From: Actinomycetes bacterium
Lineage (GTDB): Bacteria > Actinomycetota > Acidimicrobiia > Acidimicrobiales > Palsa-688
Length of the DNA stretch: 22,133 bases
Reading direction: 5' to 3'
NCBI GenBank assembly: GCA_021816565.1
Contig: JAKAXN010000031.1
Location: 1 to 22,133 of the forward strand
In this document: piece by piece, positions 8,092-16,081 of the stretch
Layout: each line of letters opens with the position of its first letter
Numbering within the stretch: position 1 is the stretch's first letter
Program-made: the position numbers and the translations under genes
Notes under the pieces: generated by a model
The model's input: the letters and a program-made list of their open reading frames with translations, nothing else
Database searches by the model: none
What the model was told of the DNA's origin: nothing

Positions 8092-8101
8092 AGGAGGCCG
8101 T

Positions 8102-8605
8102 ATGCGTACTGACGAGTTCACGGCGGCGGACCGGCACGAGCCGGACATCACCGAGGTCGCCGACGCGGTCGCTGCCCGCGTCAACCCCGACGGATCGGTC
8201 CCGGCCGGGATCGGCAGCCTGCTGGCGGCGGAAAAAGCCTGGTCCGGGCGGATCGTGGACGTGCTCACGGTCCTCACCGACAACACCGAGACCATGGGCT
8301 ACCTGATCGGGGGGCGCCAGCAGGGCGACCTGTCGACCTGGCTGGCCATCTGGGTGGAGTCGCCCCTGTCGGTGGAGCAGATCAGGATGATCACCTCGTC
8401 CCGGGGTTGGGACCCGGACCCGTTCGAGCCCATCGCCCGGGCCGGCCTCCTGGAGAAGCTCCTGGTCGATCCGGACGGCACTCCCCGTCGGATAGACGGC
8501 GAGCTGGCCGGAGGCTGGGTGAGCGACGAGCTGGCCCTCGCCGACGAGGACGAGATCCTGAGCCGGGTCCGCGGGATCGTCGAGGCCTCGCCCGCAGCCG
8601 GCTGA
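8102..8605 (+). CDS. Hypothetical protein preceding metal ATPase
   Basis: I do not recognise this 167-aa soluble protein. It is acidic, has no membrane segment or signal peptide, no cysteine and only one histidine, so it is not an obvious metal chaperone. It appears mostly helical, with a central stretch containing SLLAAEKAWSGRIVDVLTV and a C-terminal acidic helix (ELALADEDEILSRVRGIV). The start is well supported: AGGAGG at 8092-8097 lies 4 nt before ATG 8102. GC-rich third positions throughout support real coding. It is followed after 13 nt by the P1B-type ATPase gene, so it is probably co-transcribed with the ATPases and may be an accessory or regulatory partner. That is inference from position only. 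Confidence 0.8.
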   Translation: MRTDEFTAADRHEPDITEVADAVAARVNPDGSVPAGIGSLLAAEKAWSGRIVDVLTVLTDNTETMGYLIGGRQQGDLSTWLAIWVESPLSVEQIRMITSSRGWDPDPFEPIARAGLLEKLLVDPDGTPRRIDGELAGGWVSDELALADEDEILSRVRGIVEASPAAG

Positions 8606-8618
8606 CCGGCGGCCGACG

Positions 8619-11024
8619 GTGCCCGAGAAGGTGGAGCCGGTCCCCCCCGCCGGCCCGCCGGCCCGCCCGGGTCGGCGCCGCTGGCGCCCGTCGGTCGACA
8701 GCGTGCTGCTGGTTACCAGCCTGACCGGCCTGGCCGTCGGGGCGGTCCTCCACCTGGCCGGCCAGCCGGGCGGGGCGCAGGCGGCCTGGGCCGCCACCAC
8801 CGCGGTGGGGCTGGGTCCGGCCGTCTGGTGGGTGGTGGACGCGGCCCGCCACCACCGCCTGGGAGTGGATGTCATAGCGGTCCTGGCCCTGGCCGGCACC
8901 CTGGCCGTCGGCGAGTACCTGGCCGGGGCGGTCATCTCGGTGATGCTGGCCACGGGCCGCACCCTCGAGTCGTGGGCCCAGGGCCGGGCCAGCCGGGAGC
9001 TGCACCGGCTGGTGGAGCGCACCCCGCGGGTGGCCCACGTGAGGGCGCCCGCAGGCCTGGCCGACGTCCCGGTAGAGGACGTCCGGGTCGGTGATCTCCT
9101 GGTGGTGAAGCCGGGCGAGGTGGTCCCGGTGGACGGCCGGGTGGAGACCGGCGTGGCGGTGATCGACGAGTCAGCCCTCACCGGGGAGGCCCTCCCGGTC
9201 GAGCACCCGGCCGGTGACCCGGTGCGCAGCGGCACGGTCAACTCCGGGGCTCCGCTGGAGCTGCGGGCCACCACCACCTCCGAGGACAGCACCTACTCGG
9301 GGCTGGTGGCCCTGGTCCGGGCGGCCGAGGCCTCCTCGGCACCGGCGGTGCGCATGGCCGACCGCTACGCCCTGTGGTTCCTCGCGGTGTCACTGGCCGG
9401 CGCCGCCACCGCCGGGCTGATCGCCGGCGAACTGACCCGGGCGGTGGCGGTGCTGGTGGTGGCCACCCCCTGCCCCTTGATCCTGGCCGTCCCGGTGGCG
9501 CTGGTTTCGGGCCTGTCCCTGGCCGCCCGGCGAGGGGTGGTGATCAAGGGCGGGGCGGTCCTGGAACGGCTGGCCCGGTCCCGGATCCTGCTGTTCGACA
9601 AGACCGGGACGTTGACGCTGGGCCGACCCGCCCTGGTGGAGGTGGCGGTCCCGGGTTCCGGTCCGCCCGGCGACGAGGTGCTGAGGCTGGCCGCCTCGCT
9701 GGACCAGGTGTCCCCCCACATCCTGGCCGCCGCCATCGTCCGGGCCGCCCTCGAGCGGGACCTGCGTCTGGGTCTGCCCGACGAGGTGGTCGAGGTTCCC
9801 GGCAAGGGGGCCAGGGGCCTGGTGGACGGCCGGGCGGTGGCCGTCGGCAGCCGTTCCTGGGTGGGCGGCGACTGCGGTTGGGCCGTGGCGGCCCGACGCC
9901 GGGCCGACCGGGAAGGGCACCTGACCGTATTCGTCGCCCTGGACGGGCGCTGCGCCGGGGTGCTGGTCTTCGCCGACCCGGTCCGCGCCGACGCCCGCCG
10001 GACGCTGCGGAACCTCCGGCGAGACGGCATAGCCCGGATCGTGATGGTCACCGGTGACCGCTCGGATGTGGCCGAGTCGGTCGGGGTGGTGATCGGGGTG
10101 GACGAGGTGATGGCCGAGCGCAGCCCGGCCGAGAAGCTGGAGGCGGTGGCCCTGGCCCGCCAGCAGGGGCCGACGGTCATGGTCGGCGACGGGATCAACG
10201 ACGCCCCGGCCCTGGCCTCCGCCGACGTCGGCGTCGCTCTCGGAGCCCGCGGCGCCACCGCCTCGTCGGAGGCCGCCGACGTGGTGCTGACCGTGGACCG
10301 CCTGGACCGACTGGGCGAGGCGGTGGTCATCGCCCGACGGTCGCTGCGCATCGCCACCGAGAGCGTGGTGGCCGGCATCGGGATGTCCCTGGTCGCCATG
10401 CTGGTGGCCGGGCTGGGCCTTCTGCCCCCCACCTGGGGGGCCATCACCCAGGAGGCCATCGACGTGGTGGTCATCCTGAACGCCATGCGGGCGTTGGCGA
10501 CCCGCCGGATCGGGGCGCCGATCACCGGGGAGGACGCGGCCATCGCCTCCCGCTTCTCCTCCGAGCACGGGGAGCTCAGGCCCCGCCTCGAGGACCTGCG
10601 CCGGGCCGCCGACGCCGTCGGGTCCCGACCCGACGGTGAAGCGTTCGCCCTGGCCCGTGACGTCTACCGGTGGCTGGACCAGGACCTGCTCCCCCATGAG
10701 ATGGCCGAGCAGGAAACCCTGTACCCCATGCTGGCCCGGGTGCTCGGCGGGGAGGGACGGACCTCGACCATGAGCCGGGCCCACAACGAGATAGCCCACC
10801 TGATCCGGCGGCTCGGGGTGGTGATAGCCGACAGCGCCGACCCGCCCGGACCCGACGACCTGGCCGACATCCGCCGGCTCCTCTACGGCCTGTACGCGGT
10901 GCTGTCACTCCACTTCGACCAGGAGGAGGAGAGCTACCTCTACGTGTCGGGCGACGACACCGGGGAGGGGTCGGCCGGTGGTGACGGCCCGATGGCCGGG
11001 ATCGGCCCGGCGGCGGCCCGGTGA
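8619..11024 (+). CDS. P1B-5-type metal-transporting ATPase with C-terminal hemerythrin domain
   Basis: This 801-aa heavy-metal P-type ATPase should export a transition metal using ATP. In order: N-terminal membrane helices (about 28-130), actuator motif LTGEALP (TGE near 188-190), the membrane metal-site motif TPC (283-285) followed six residues later by Pro, phosphorylation site FDKTGTLT (Asp327), VTGDR, and the hinge GDGINDAP (523 onward). TPCx6P defines subgroup P1B-5. From about residue 640 a hemerythrin-like domain follows, with HEMAEQE (His693), HNEIAH (His722, His726) and HFDQEEE (His765), a likely di-iron site. This architecture matches Sinorhizobium Nia, described for Ni/Fe transport, so iron or nickel is the best guess. 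There is no N-terminal heavy-metal-binding domain, and the nucleotide-binding domain has SPHILA instead of the usual SEHPL. GTG 8619 is the chosen start; GTG 8631 is possible. Confidence 0.93.
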   Translation: MPEKVEPVPPAGPPARPGRRRWRPSVDSVLLVTSLTGLAVGAVLHLAGQPGGAQAAWAATTAVGLGPAVWWVVDAARHHRLGVDVIAVLALAGTLAVGEYLAGAVISVMLATGRTLESWAQGRASRELHRLVERTPRVAHVRAPAGLADVPVEDVRVGDLLVVKPGEVVPVDGRVETGVAVIDESALTGEALPVEHPAGDPVRSGTVNSGAPLELRATTTSEDSTYSGLVALVRAAEASSAPAVRMADRYALWFLAVSLAGAATAGLIAGELTRAVAVLVVATPCPLILAVPVALVSGLSLAARRGVVIKGGAVLERLARSRILLFDKTGTLTLGRPALVEVAVPGSGPPGDEVLRLAASLDQVSPHILAAAIVRAALERDLRLGLPDEVVEVPGKGARGLVDGRAVAVGSRSWVGGDCGWAVAARRRADREGHLTVFVALDGRCAGVLVFADPVRADARRTLRNLRRDGIARIVMVTGDRSDVAESVGVVIGVDEVMAERSPAEKLEAVALARQQGPTVMVGDGINDAPALASADVGVALGARGATASSEAADVVLTVDRLDRLGEAVVIARRSLRIATESVVAGIGMSLVAMLVAGLGLLPPTWGAITQEAIDVVVILNAMRALATRRIGAPITGEDAAIASRFSSEHGELRPRLEDLRRAADAVGSRPDGEAFALARDVYRWLDQDLLPHEMAEQETLYPMLARVLGGEGRTSTMSRAHNEIAHLIRRLGVVIADSADPPGPDDLADIRRLLYGLYAVLSLHFDQEEESYLYVSGDDTGEGSAGGDGPMAGIGPAAAR

Positions 11025-13462
11025 GCCCCGGCGGCCGGTCCGGCGCCCGGGTCTCGCCGGCCGGACCGGCGCCGGAGCCGGACGGGTCGGCCACCGACGC
11101 GTCCGCCCCGCCGTCGGGCCCCGTCGGCGGCGGCCGGTGGCTGGCCGAGGGGCTCACCGCCTCGGAGGTGGAGGACCGCCGCCGGGCCTCGCCGACCGGC
11201 GAGGCCGGATCCGCCTCCCAGTCGTTCGGGGCCATCCTCCGGCGCAACGCCCTCACCCGGCTCAACCTGCTCCTCGTGGCCCTGGGGGCGGCCACCCTGG
11301 CGACCGGTTCGGCGCCCGACGCCACCTTCCTGGCCATCGCTGTGATCAACACGGTGGTCGGGGCGACCCAGGAGCTGCGGGCCAAGCGGGCCCTCGACCG
11401 CCTGGCGGTGATCAGCGCGCCCCGGGCCCGGGTGGTGCGCGACGGGCGGGTCGTGGAGATCCAGCCGGAGGACCTGGTGGTCGACGACCTGCTCGACCTC
11501 CGGCCCGGGGACCAGGTCACCGCGGACGCCGTGGTGGAGGCCGATGAAGGGGAGGTCGACGAGTCCCTCGTCACCGGGGAATCCGACCCGGTGGCCAAGG
11601 CCGGGGGCGACGAACTCGTGTCGGGATCCTGGCTGGTCGCCGGCTCGCTCCGGGCCCGGGTGGTACGGGCCGGGTCCGAGTCCTACGCCAACCGCATCGC
11701 CGAGGAGGCCCGCCGCTTCAGCCTGGCCGGATCCGAGCTGATGGGCGGGATCAACCGGATCCTGCAGGTGCTGTCGTGGACCATGGTGGTGATCGCCCCC
11801 GTGCTGATCATCCGTCAGCTGCAGGCCCAGCCGTGGCGGACGGCGATCCGGGGGTCGGTGGCCGGCCTGGTCGGCATGATCCCGGAGGGCCTGGTGCTGC
11901 TCACCACCCTGGCCTTCCTCGCCGCCGCTCTGCGGCTCAGCCGCCGCAAGGTGCTGGTCCAGGAGTTGCCGGCAGTGGAGACCCTGGCCCGGGTGGACGC
12001 CCTGTGTGTGGACAAGACCGGCACCCTGACCGAGGGGCGCATCGCCTACGACAGCATGCAGGCCGGCCCGGAGGGCGACGATGTGACCAACGCCCTGGCC
12101 GCCATGGCCGGGCGGCGCGACGCCAACGCCACCATGCTGGCCATCGGGGCGGCCCTCGAGCCCAGCTCCACCTGGTCGCTCCTGGATCACGTGCCGTTCA
12201 GCTCGGCCCGCAAGTGGAGCGCGGCCTCCTTCGAGGGTCACGGTACGTGGGTGGTCGGGGCGCCGGAGATGGTCGCCGCCGAGGATCCGCACGGCCTCCG
12301 TCCCCGGGTGGCGCAGGCCGCCGACCGGGGCAGGAGGGTGCTGGTGGTGGCCCGGACCGACCGGCCGCTGGCCGGTGAGGCGCTGCCGGGGGGCCTGGTC
12401 CTGGCCGCCGTGGTGGAGCTGAGCGAGAGGACCCGTCCGGCGGTCGGGGAGACGCTGGCCTACTTCGCCGGCCAGGGGGTCACCGTCAGGGTCATCTCCG
12501 GCGACAGCGCGGCCACGGTCAGGTCCCTGGCGGAGCGGGTAGGGGTGCCGGGAGCGGCCCGGGCGGTGGATGCCCGGACCCTGCCTCAGGCCCCGGAGCA
12601 GCTCGACCCGGTGGTCGAGGACGGCCGGGTGTTCGGCCGGGTCACCCCGGAGGACAAGCGCAACATGGTGGTCGCCCTGCACCGGCGCGGCCACACCGTG
12701 GCCATGACCGGCGACGGGGTCAACGACGTGCTGGCCCTGAAGGAGGCCGACCTCGGGATCGCCATGGGGTCGGGATCGGCCATCACCCGGGGCGTGGCCC
12801 AGCTGGTCAACCTCGACGACGACTTCGACGTGCTCCCCTCGGTGGTCGCCGAGGGCCGGCGGGTCCTCTCCAACGTGGAGCGGGTGGCGGTCCTGTTCCT
12901 CGTGAAGAACGTCTACTCCTTCATCCTGGTGGTGACCGCGTCGATCCTCGGCTGGCCCTACCCGTTCCTGCCCCGTCACCTCACCCTCATAAGCGCGGTG
13001 GGCATAGGCATCCCCGGGATGGTCCTGGCCCTGGCCCCGAGCGAGCGGCGGTTCACTCCCGGGTTCCTCCGCCGGGTCATGGTCTTCTCCCTCATCGCCG
13101 GGACGCTGACTGCAGCCGCCGTGATGGTCACCTACGCGCTGGCCCGCCACCAGGGGTCATCGGGCGACGCGGCCCGGACCGCCTCCATAATCGTCACTGT
13201 CATTGTCACGTTGTGGGTGTTGCTGATCGCGGCCCGGCCACTCACCGGGTGGCGCCTGCTGCTGGTGGTGTCCATGGGCGGGTTGTTCGCCGCGGCGTTC
13301 TTCGTGCCGGGGGTCAACGACTTCTTCTCGCTGCAGCGCCGCCCGTCACTGGCGGTGCTGACCCAGGCCGCCGCGGTCGGGGCGGTGGCGGCCCTGGCCA
13401 TCGACCTGCTGCTCCACGTGCCGTCGATACGCCGCCTGTCCCGGCCGGAGGCCCGGTCGTGA
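11021..13462 (+). CDS. Cation-transporting P-type ATPase, CtpE-like
   Basis: This 813-aa P-type ATPase resembles mycobacterial CtpE, reported as a calcium transporter. Visible motifs are LVTGESDPV (actuator TGE), GMIPEGLVLL in helix M4 (PEGL at 288-291, as in Ca/Na-type pumps rather than the CPC-type motifs of metal pumps), CVDKTGTLTEG (phosphorylated Asp331) and MTGDGVNDVLALKEAD (GDGVND from 564). The LVQELPAVETLARVD segment before the DKTG site is characteristic of this family. The C-terminal half carries about six membrane helices ending near residue 800. The first ~40 residues are Pro/Gly/Ala-rich and probably disordered. GTG 11021 overlaps the TGA of the preceding ATPase by 4 nt (GTGA), which implies translational coupling. 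The ion could be Ca2+, but this is inferred from family resemblance only. Confidence 0.92.
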   Translation: MSPGGRSGARVSPAGPAPEPDGSATDASAPPSGPVGGGRWLAEGLTASEVEDRRRASPTGEAGSASQSFGAILRRNALTRLNLLLVALGAATLATGSAPDATFLAIAVINTVVGATQELRAKRALDRLAVISAPRARVVRDGRVVEIQPEDLVVDDLLDLRPGDQVTADAVVEADEGEVDESLVTGESDPVAKAGGDELVSGSWLVAGSLRARVVRAGSESYANRIAEEARRFSLAGSELMGGINRILQVLSWTMVVIAPVLIIRQLQAQPWRTAIRGSVAGLVGMIPEGLVLLTTLAFLAAALRLSRRKVLVQELPAVETLARVDALCVDKTGTLTEGRIAYDSMQAGPEGDDVTNALAAMAGRRDANATMLAIGAALEPSSTWSLLDHVPFSSARKWSAASFEGHGTWVVGAPEMVAAEDPHGLRPRVAQAADRGRRVLVVARTDRPLAGEALPGGLVLAAVVELSERTRPAVGETLAYFAGQGVTVRVISGDSAATVRSLAERVGVPGAARAVDARTLPQAPEQLDPVVEDGRVFGRVTPEDKRNMVVALHRRGHTVAMTGDGVNDVLALKEADLGIAMGSGSAITRGVAQLVNLDDDFDVLPSVVAEGRRVLSNVERVAVLFLVKNVYSFILVVTASILGWPYPFLPRHLTLISAVGIGIPGMVLALAPSERRFTPGFLRRVMVFSLIAGTLTAAAVMVTYALARHQGSSGDAARTASIIVTVIVTLWVLLIAARPLTGWRLLLVVSMGGLFAAAFFVPGVNDFFSLQRRPSLAVLTQAAAVGAVAALAIDLLLHVPSIRRLSRPEARS

Positions 13463-13538
13463 CCTTCTCCTCCAGCAGCGGGCCCCCTTCCCGGTCTGTA
13501 CTGGGCCCAGCGCAACCGGTCCCGTAGGAGGTGGAGCG

Positions 13539-15002
13539 ATGCGCCCAGGCCGAATCGTCCTGACCGTGGTCGGGGCCCTGCTCGCCCTGTTCGGGCTGGT
13601 GGCCGTGGCCGCCGGCGCCACCCTGATCTGGGCCGACGCCACCCAGCGGGACGCAGCCGGGTACTACAACACCAGCACCGCGCTGCTCCAGAGCCCCGGC
13701 TACGCCCTCAGCGGGTCCGTCGACTTCGGCTTCCGGCCCTCCGAGGGTGACTGGGTGCCCACCCACCCGGCCGGCACCGTGCGGATCCGGGCCGCCGACC
13801 CGGCCGGGCGGGCCATCTTCATCGGTATCGCCCCCAGCGGCCAGGTGGACGCCTGGCTGGGCGGGGTGTCGCGCACCGTGGTGCGGTCGCTGCCGGGAGG
13901 CCCCTTCGAGCGCGACGTCACCGACGTCGCCGGATCGGCGGTGCCGGGGGCTCCGGGAGCCCAGCTGTTCTGGGTCGCCCGGACATCGGGCCCCGGCCAG
14001 CAGGCCCTCGTCTGGGACAGCCGGCCCGGCAAGTGGGCTGCGGTGGTGATGAACGCCGACGGATCCCCGGGGGTGGCCGCCAACGTGGGCGTGGGGGTCG
14101 ACACGGGGCTGTTGCTGCCCATCGGCCTGGGCATCGGCGGCTTCGGGGTCCTGGTCCTCGCCGGCGCGGCCCTGCTGCTGTACCTGGGCCTGCGCTCCGC
14201 CGGGAAACAGGTACCGGCCGGCGCCGAATGGTCCGCCAGACCGGCGTCGGAGGTCCGCCCCGGTGCCTACCCGCTGCGCCTGGAGGGCCGGGTGGACCCC
14301 GCTACCAGCCGGTGGCTGTGGCTCATCAAGTGGCTGCTGGTGATCCCCCACGTGCTGGTCCTGGCCCTGCTGTGGATGGCCGTGGCCGTGCTCACCGTCA
14401 TCGCCGGCTTCGCCATCCTCTTCACCGGCCGCTACCCCCGTGGCATCTTCGATTTCAACGTCGGGGTGTTCCGTTGGACCTGGCGGGTGTCGTTCTACGC
14501 CCTCAGCGCCTTCGGAACCGACCGCTACCCGCCGTTCAGCCTGCGGGAGGACCCCACGTACCCGGCCGACCTCTCCCTCGACTATCCCGAACGGCTGTCC
14601 CGGGGACTGGTCCTGGTGAAATGGTGGCTGCTGGCCCTGCCGCACTACGTGATCGTCGGTTTCCTGGTGGGTGGGTGGGGCTACGGCTGGTCCGGGTCCT
14701 GGCGCAGCGCCGGCGGGGGGCTGATCGCGGTGTTGGCGATCATCGCTGCGGTCATCCGCGGGGTGAGGGGCCGCTACCCCGATCAGCTGTTCGACCTGAT
14801 CATGGGCCTCAACCGGTGGTGCTACCGGGTCCTGGCCTACGCCGCGCTCATGACCGACGAGTACCCGCCGTTCCGGCTGGACGGCGGCGGCAGCGACCCG
14901 GGACACCGTCCGACGGCGCCTCCCCCGGGCTCCGGGCCACCGGCCGAACCACCGGTGAGCCCGCCACGACCGGTGACCCTGGGCATCGGCACCAGGCACT
15001 GA
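13539..15002 (+). CDS. DUF4389 domain membrane protein
   Basis: This 487-aa membrane protein has two DUF4389-like repeats. The N-terminus has one hydrophobic helix (residues 5-31), followed by an extracytoplasmic region of about 150 residues that is mostly beta-like. A second helix lies near 188-217. Two repeats follow, each with WLIKWLLVIPHVLVL or LVKWWLLALPHYVIV (the conserved KWxLxxPH signature), a second helix, then GRYPRGIFDFNVGVFRW or GRYPDQLFDLIMGLNRW and a TDxYPPF motif. The tail is Pro/Gly-rich. AGGAGG at 13526-13531, 7 nt before ATG 13539, is a strong ribosome site, so translation is independent of the ATPase 76 bp upstream. The function of DUF4389 is unknown to me. Location behind two ion pumps suggests a membrane-related role but nothing more specific. 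Confidence 0.92.
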   Translation: MRPGRIVLTVVGALLALFGLVAVAAGATLIWADATQRDAAGYYNTSTALLQSPGYALSGSVDFGFRPSEGDWVPTHPAGTVRIRAADPAGRAIFIGIAPSGQVDAWLGGVSRTVVRSLPGGPFERDVTDVAGSAVPGAPGAQLFWVARTSGPGQQALVWDSRPGKWAAVVMNADGSPGVAANVGVGVDTGLLLPIGLGIGGFGVLVLAGAALLLYLGLRSAGKQVPAGAEWSARPASEVRPGAYPLRLEGRVDPATSRWLWLIKWLLVIPHVLVLALLWMAVAVLTVIAGFAILFTGRYPRGIFDFNVGVFRWTWRVSFYALSAFGTDRYPPFSLREDPTYPADLSLDYPERLSRGLVLVKWWLLALPHYVIVGFLVGGWGYGWSGSWRSAGGGLIAVLAIIAAVIRGVRGRYPDQLFDLIMGLNRWCYRVLAYAALMTDEYPPFRLDGGGSDPGHRPTAPPPGSGPPAEPPVSPPRPVTLGIGTRH

Positions 15003-15005
15003 CCG

Positions 15006-15017
15006 GCCCGGCCGGGC
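15006..15017. terminator. GC palindrome after DUF4389 gene, possible terminator
   Basis: GCCCGGCCGGGC is a perfect 12-bp palindrome 4 nt after the DUF4389 stop. It could fold as a 4-bp stem with a 4-nt loop, with no T tract, so terminator activity is doubtful. Confidence 0.2.
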
Positions 15018-15030
15018 GCCGTCATCCGGG

Positions 15031-15036
15031 TACTCT
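15031..15036 (+). promoter_or_regulatory. Candidate -10 box (TACTCT) upstream of HNH gene
   Basis: TACTCT matches TANNNT in the 70-bp gap between the DUF4389 and HNH genes. It would give a leader of about 30 nt that includes AGAGG near 15060. No clear -35 hexamer is seen. Confidence 0.35.
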
Positions 15037-15072
15037 CCTGTGTCGCGACGGTCGGCCCAGAGGTAGTTGAGG

Positions 15073-15648
15073 ATGCTTCGGCGAGCGGAGAATGTGAATG
15101 CCACCTGGCAGCGGGGCCCCGGCTGGCTGTTCACCGGCCGGGGCTATGTCACCGTCGCCATCGGTCGCGATACCTACCGGCGGCCGGGTCGGGTCGGCAA
15201 GACCGCCTGGAGACAGATGGTCGACCTGTCGGACCAGGACCACGCCGTGGAGTTCATCGAGGTGGGGGAGCGCCGTTACTGGCGCTTCGACGGACGCTGG
15301 TACTGGGACAACGAGGACCTGTCCGCCGGTGAGGTCCGGGCCCTGCTGGTCGCCCGGGGCCAGGCCCGGCGGGCCCAGATCGGCCGGGCCCAGACCCTCG
15401 CCTCCATGTCCGCGCCCCCCGCTCCGGCCCGGGCCAGAGGGGCCATCCCCGATGACCTCCGGCTGCTGGTGTGGAACCGCGACGGCGGGGTGTGCCGGCA
15501 GTGCGGATCGGCCACCGAGCTCCAGTACGACCACATCATCCCGTGGAGCATGGGCGGGGCGACCTCGGCGGAGAACCTGCAGCTGCTGTGCGGCCCGTGC
15601 AACCGCAGGAAGGGCGCGTCGGTCGCCTCGCCCGGCTACTCCGACTGA
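15073..15648 (+). CDS. HNH endonuclease family protein
   Basis: This 191-aa protein carries a C-terminal HNH nuclease domain, a metal-dependent DNA-cleaving fold. The domain (about 125-183) has the zinc knuckles C141xxC144 and C173xxC176, the catalytic YDHIIPWSMGG (Asp153-His154) and Asn168 in SAENLQLLC, then NRRKG. The first ~110 residues are not a domain I know. They are rich in Trp, Tyr and Arg (GPGWLFTGRGYVTVAIGR, then RYWRFDGRWYWDNEDL), look like beta strands, and may bind nucleic acid or another ligand. ATG 15073 is chosen because AGAGG (15059-15063) lies 9 nt upstream; TTG 15067 is an alternative. Its stop lies only 4 bp from the stop of the convergent VOC gene. No restriction or phage genes are nearby, so its biological role is open. 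Confidence 0.88.
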   Translation: MLRRAENVNATWQRGPGWLFTGRGYVTVAIGRDTYRRPGRVGKTAWRQMVDLSDQDHAVEFIEVGERRYWRFDGRWYWDNEDLSAGEVRALLVARGQARRAQIGRAQTLASMSAPPAPARARGAIPDDLRLLVWNRDGGVCRQCGSATELQYDHIIPWSMGGATSAENLQLLCGPCNRRKGASVASPGYSD

Positions 15649-15652
15649 TCGG

Positions 15653-16081
15653 TCAGCCCATCGTGAACAGCTCGAGCTGGATGTTGTCGGGGTCCCGGAA
15701 CACCAGCGTCGAGAACGTCATCGGCTCCGTCACGTCCCGGATGCCGCTGTGGTCGACCCCGACCGCCGTGAGGTGGGCGGCCCACTGTTCCATTTCCGCC
15801 CTGTCGGCCACGTTGAACCCGATGTGATCGAGGCCGGTGCGGCTCTCGTCGAACTGCTCCCCCCCGTTGCCCTCGTTCGAGTGCAGCCCGATGGCCAGCC
15901 CGCTCCTCGGATCGATGAGCAGCACGGCGAAGCCGGTGTCCTCCCGCTCGTAGTGGGGGAAGTTGACCGGGACCCGTTCCAGCCCGAACACCTTCTGGTA
16001 CCACTGCGCGCTGGCCTCCACGTCGCGCACGGTGGGGGAGAAGTGGTGGATCCCGGTGATCGCCGGCCGGCTGTCAGTCAT
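15653..16081 (-). CDS. VOC family protein (glyoxalase/bleomycin-resistance/dioxygenase fold)
   Basis: This 142-aa single-subunit member of the vicinal oxygen chelate superfamily has two beta-alpha-beta-beta-beta modules forming a metal site. Likely metal ligands are His12 in TGIHHFSP, His86 in GLDHIGFNV and Glu137 in IQLELFTM, with His67 near the centre. The phrase FRDPDNIQLELF is typical of the last strand. ATG 16081 is chosen because GAAAGGA lies about 9-10 nt upstream on this strand; an in-frame ATG at 16117 would add 12 residues outside the fold. It is divergent from the MFS gene at 16312 across a 230-bp gap and convergent with the HNH gene. The reaction (glyoxalase, dioxygenase, epimerase or antibiotic binding) cannot be decided from sequence. 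Confidence 0.9.
   Translation of the reverse strand: MTDSRPAITGIHHFSPTVRDVEASAQWYQKVFGLERVPVNFPHYEREDTGFAVLLIDPRSGLAIGLHSNEGNGGEQFDESRTGLDHIGFNVADRAEMEQWAAHLTAVGVDHSGIRDVTEPMTFSTLVFRDPDNIQLELFTMG

Noticed and set aside
6584..9292. 902-codon open frame on the minus strand
   Set aside because: It lies antisense to the end of the FAD gene, the MFS gene, the 167-aa gene and the P1B-5 pump, all with clear motifs. Its translation is low-complexity Arg/Pro/Gly/His text, typical of GC-rich shadow frames.
10940..13150. 736-codon open frame on the minus strand
   Set aside because: It is antisense to the CtpE-like ATPase, which has complete P-type ATPase motifs. The product is His/Gly/Pro/Gln-rich without any recognisable domain.
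8102..13462. Mobile resistance island around the metal pumps
   Set aside because: There are no transposase, integrase or terminal repeats, and base composition matches the surroundings.
13314..15134. 606-codon minus-strand frame
   Set aside because: It is antisense to the DUF4389 gene, which has a strong ribosome site and repeated signatures. The translation is low complexity.
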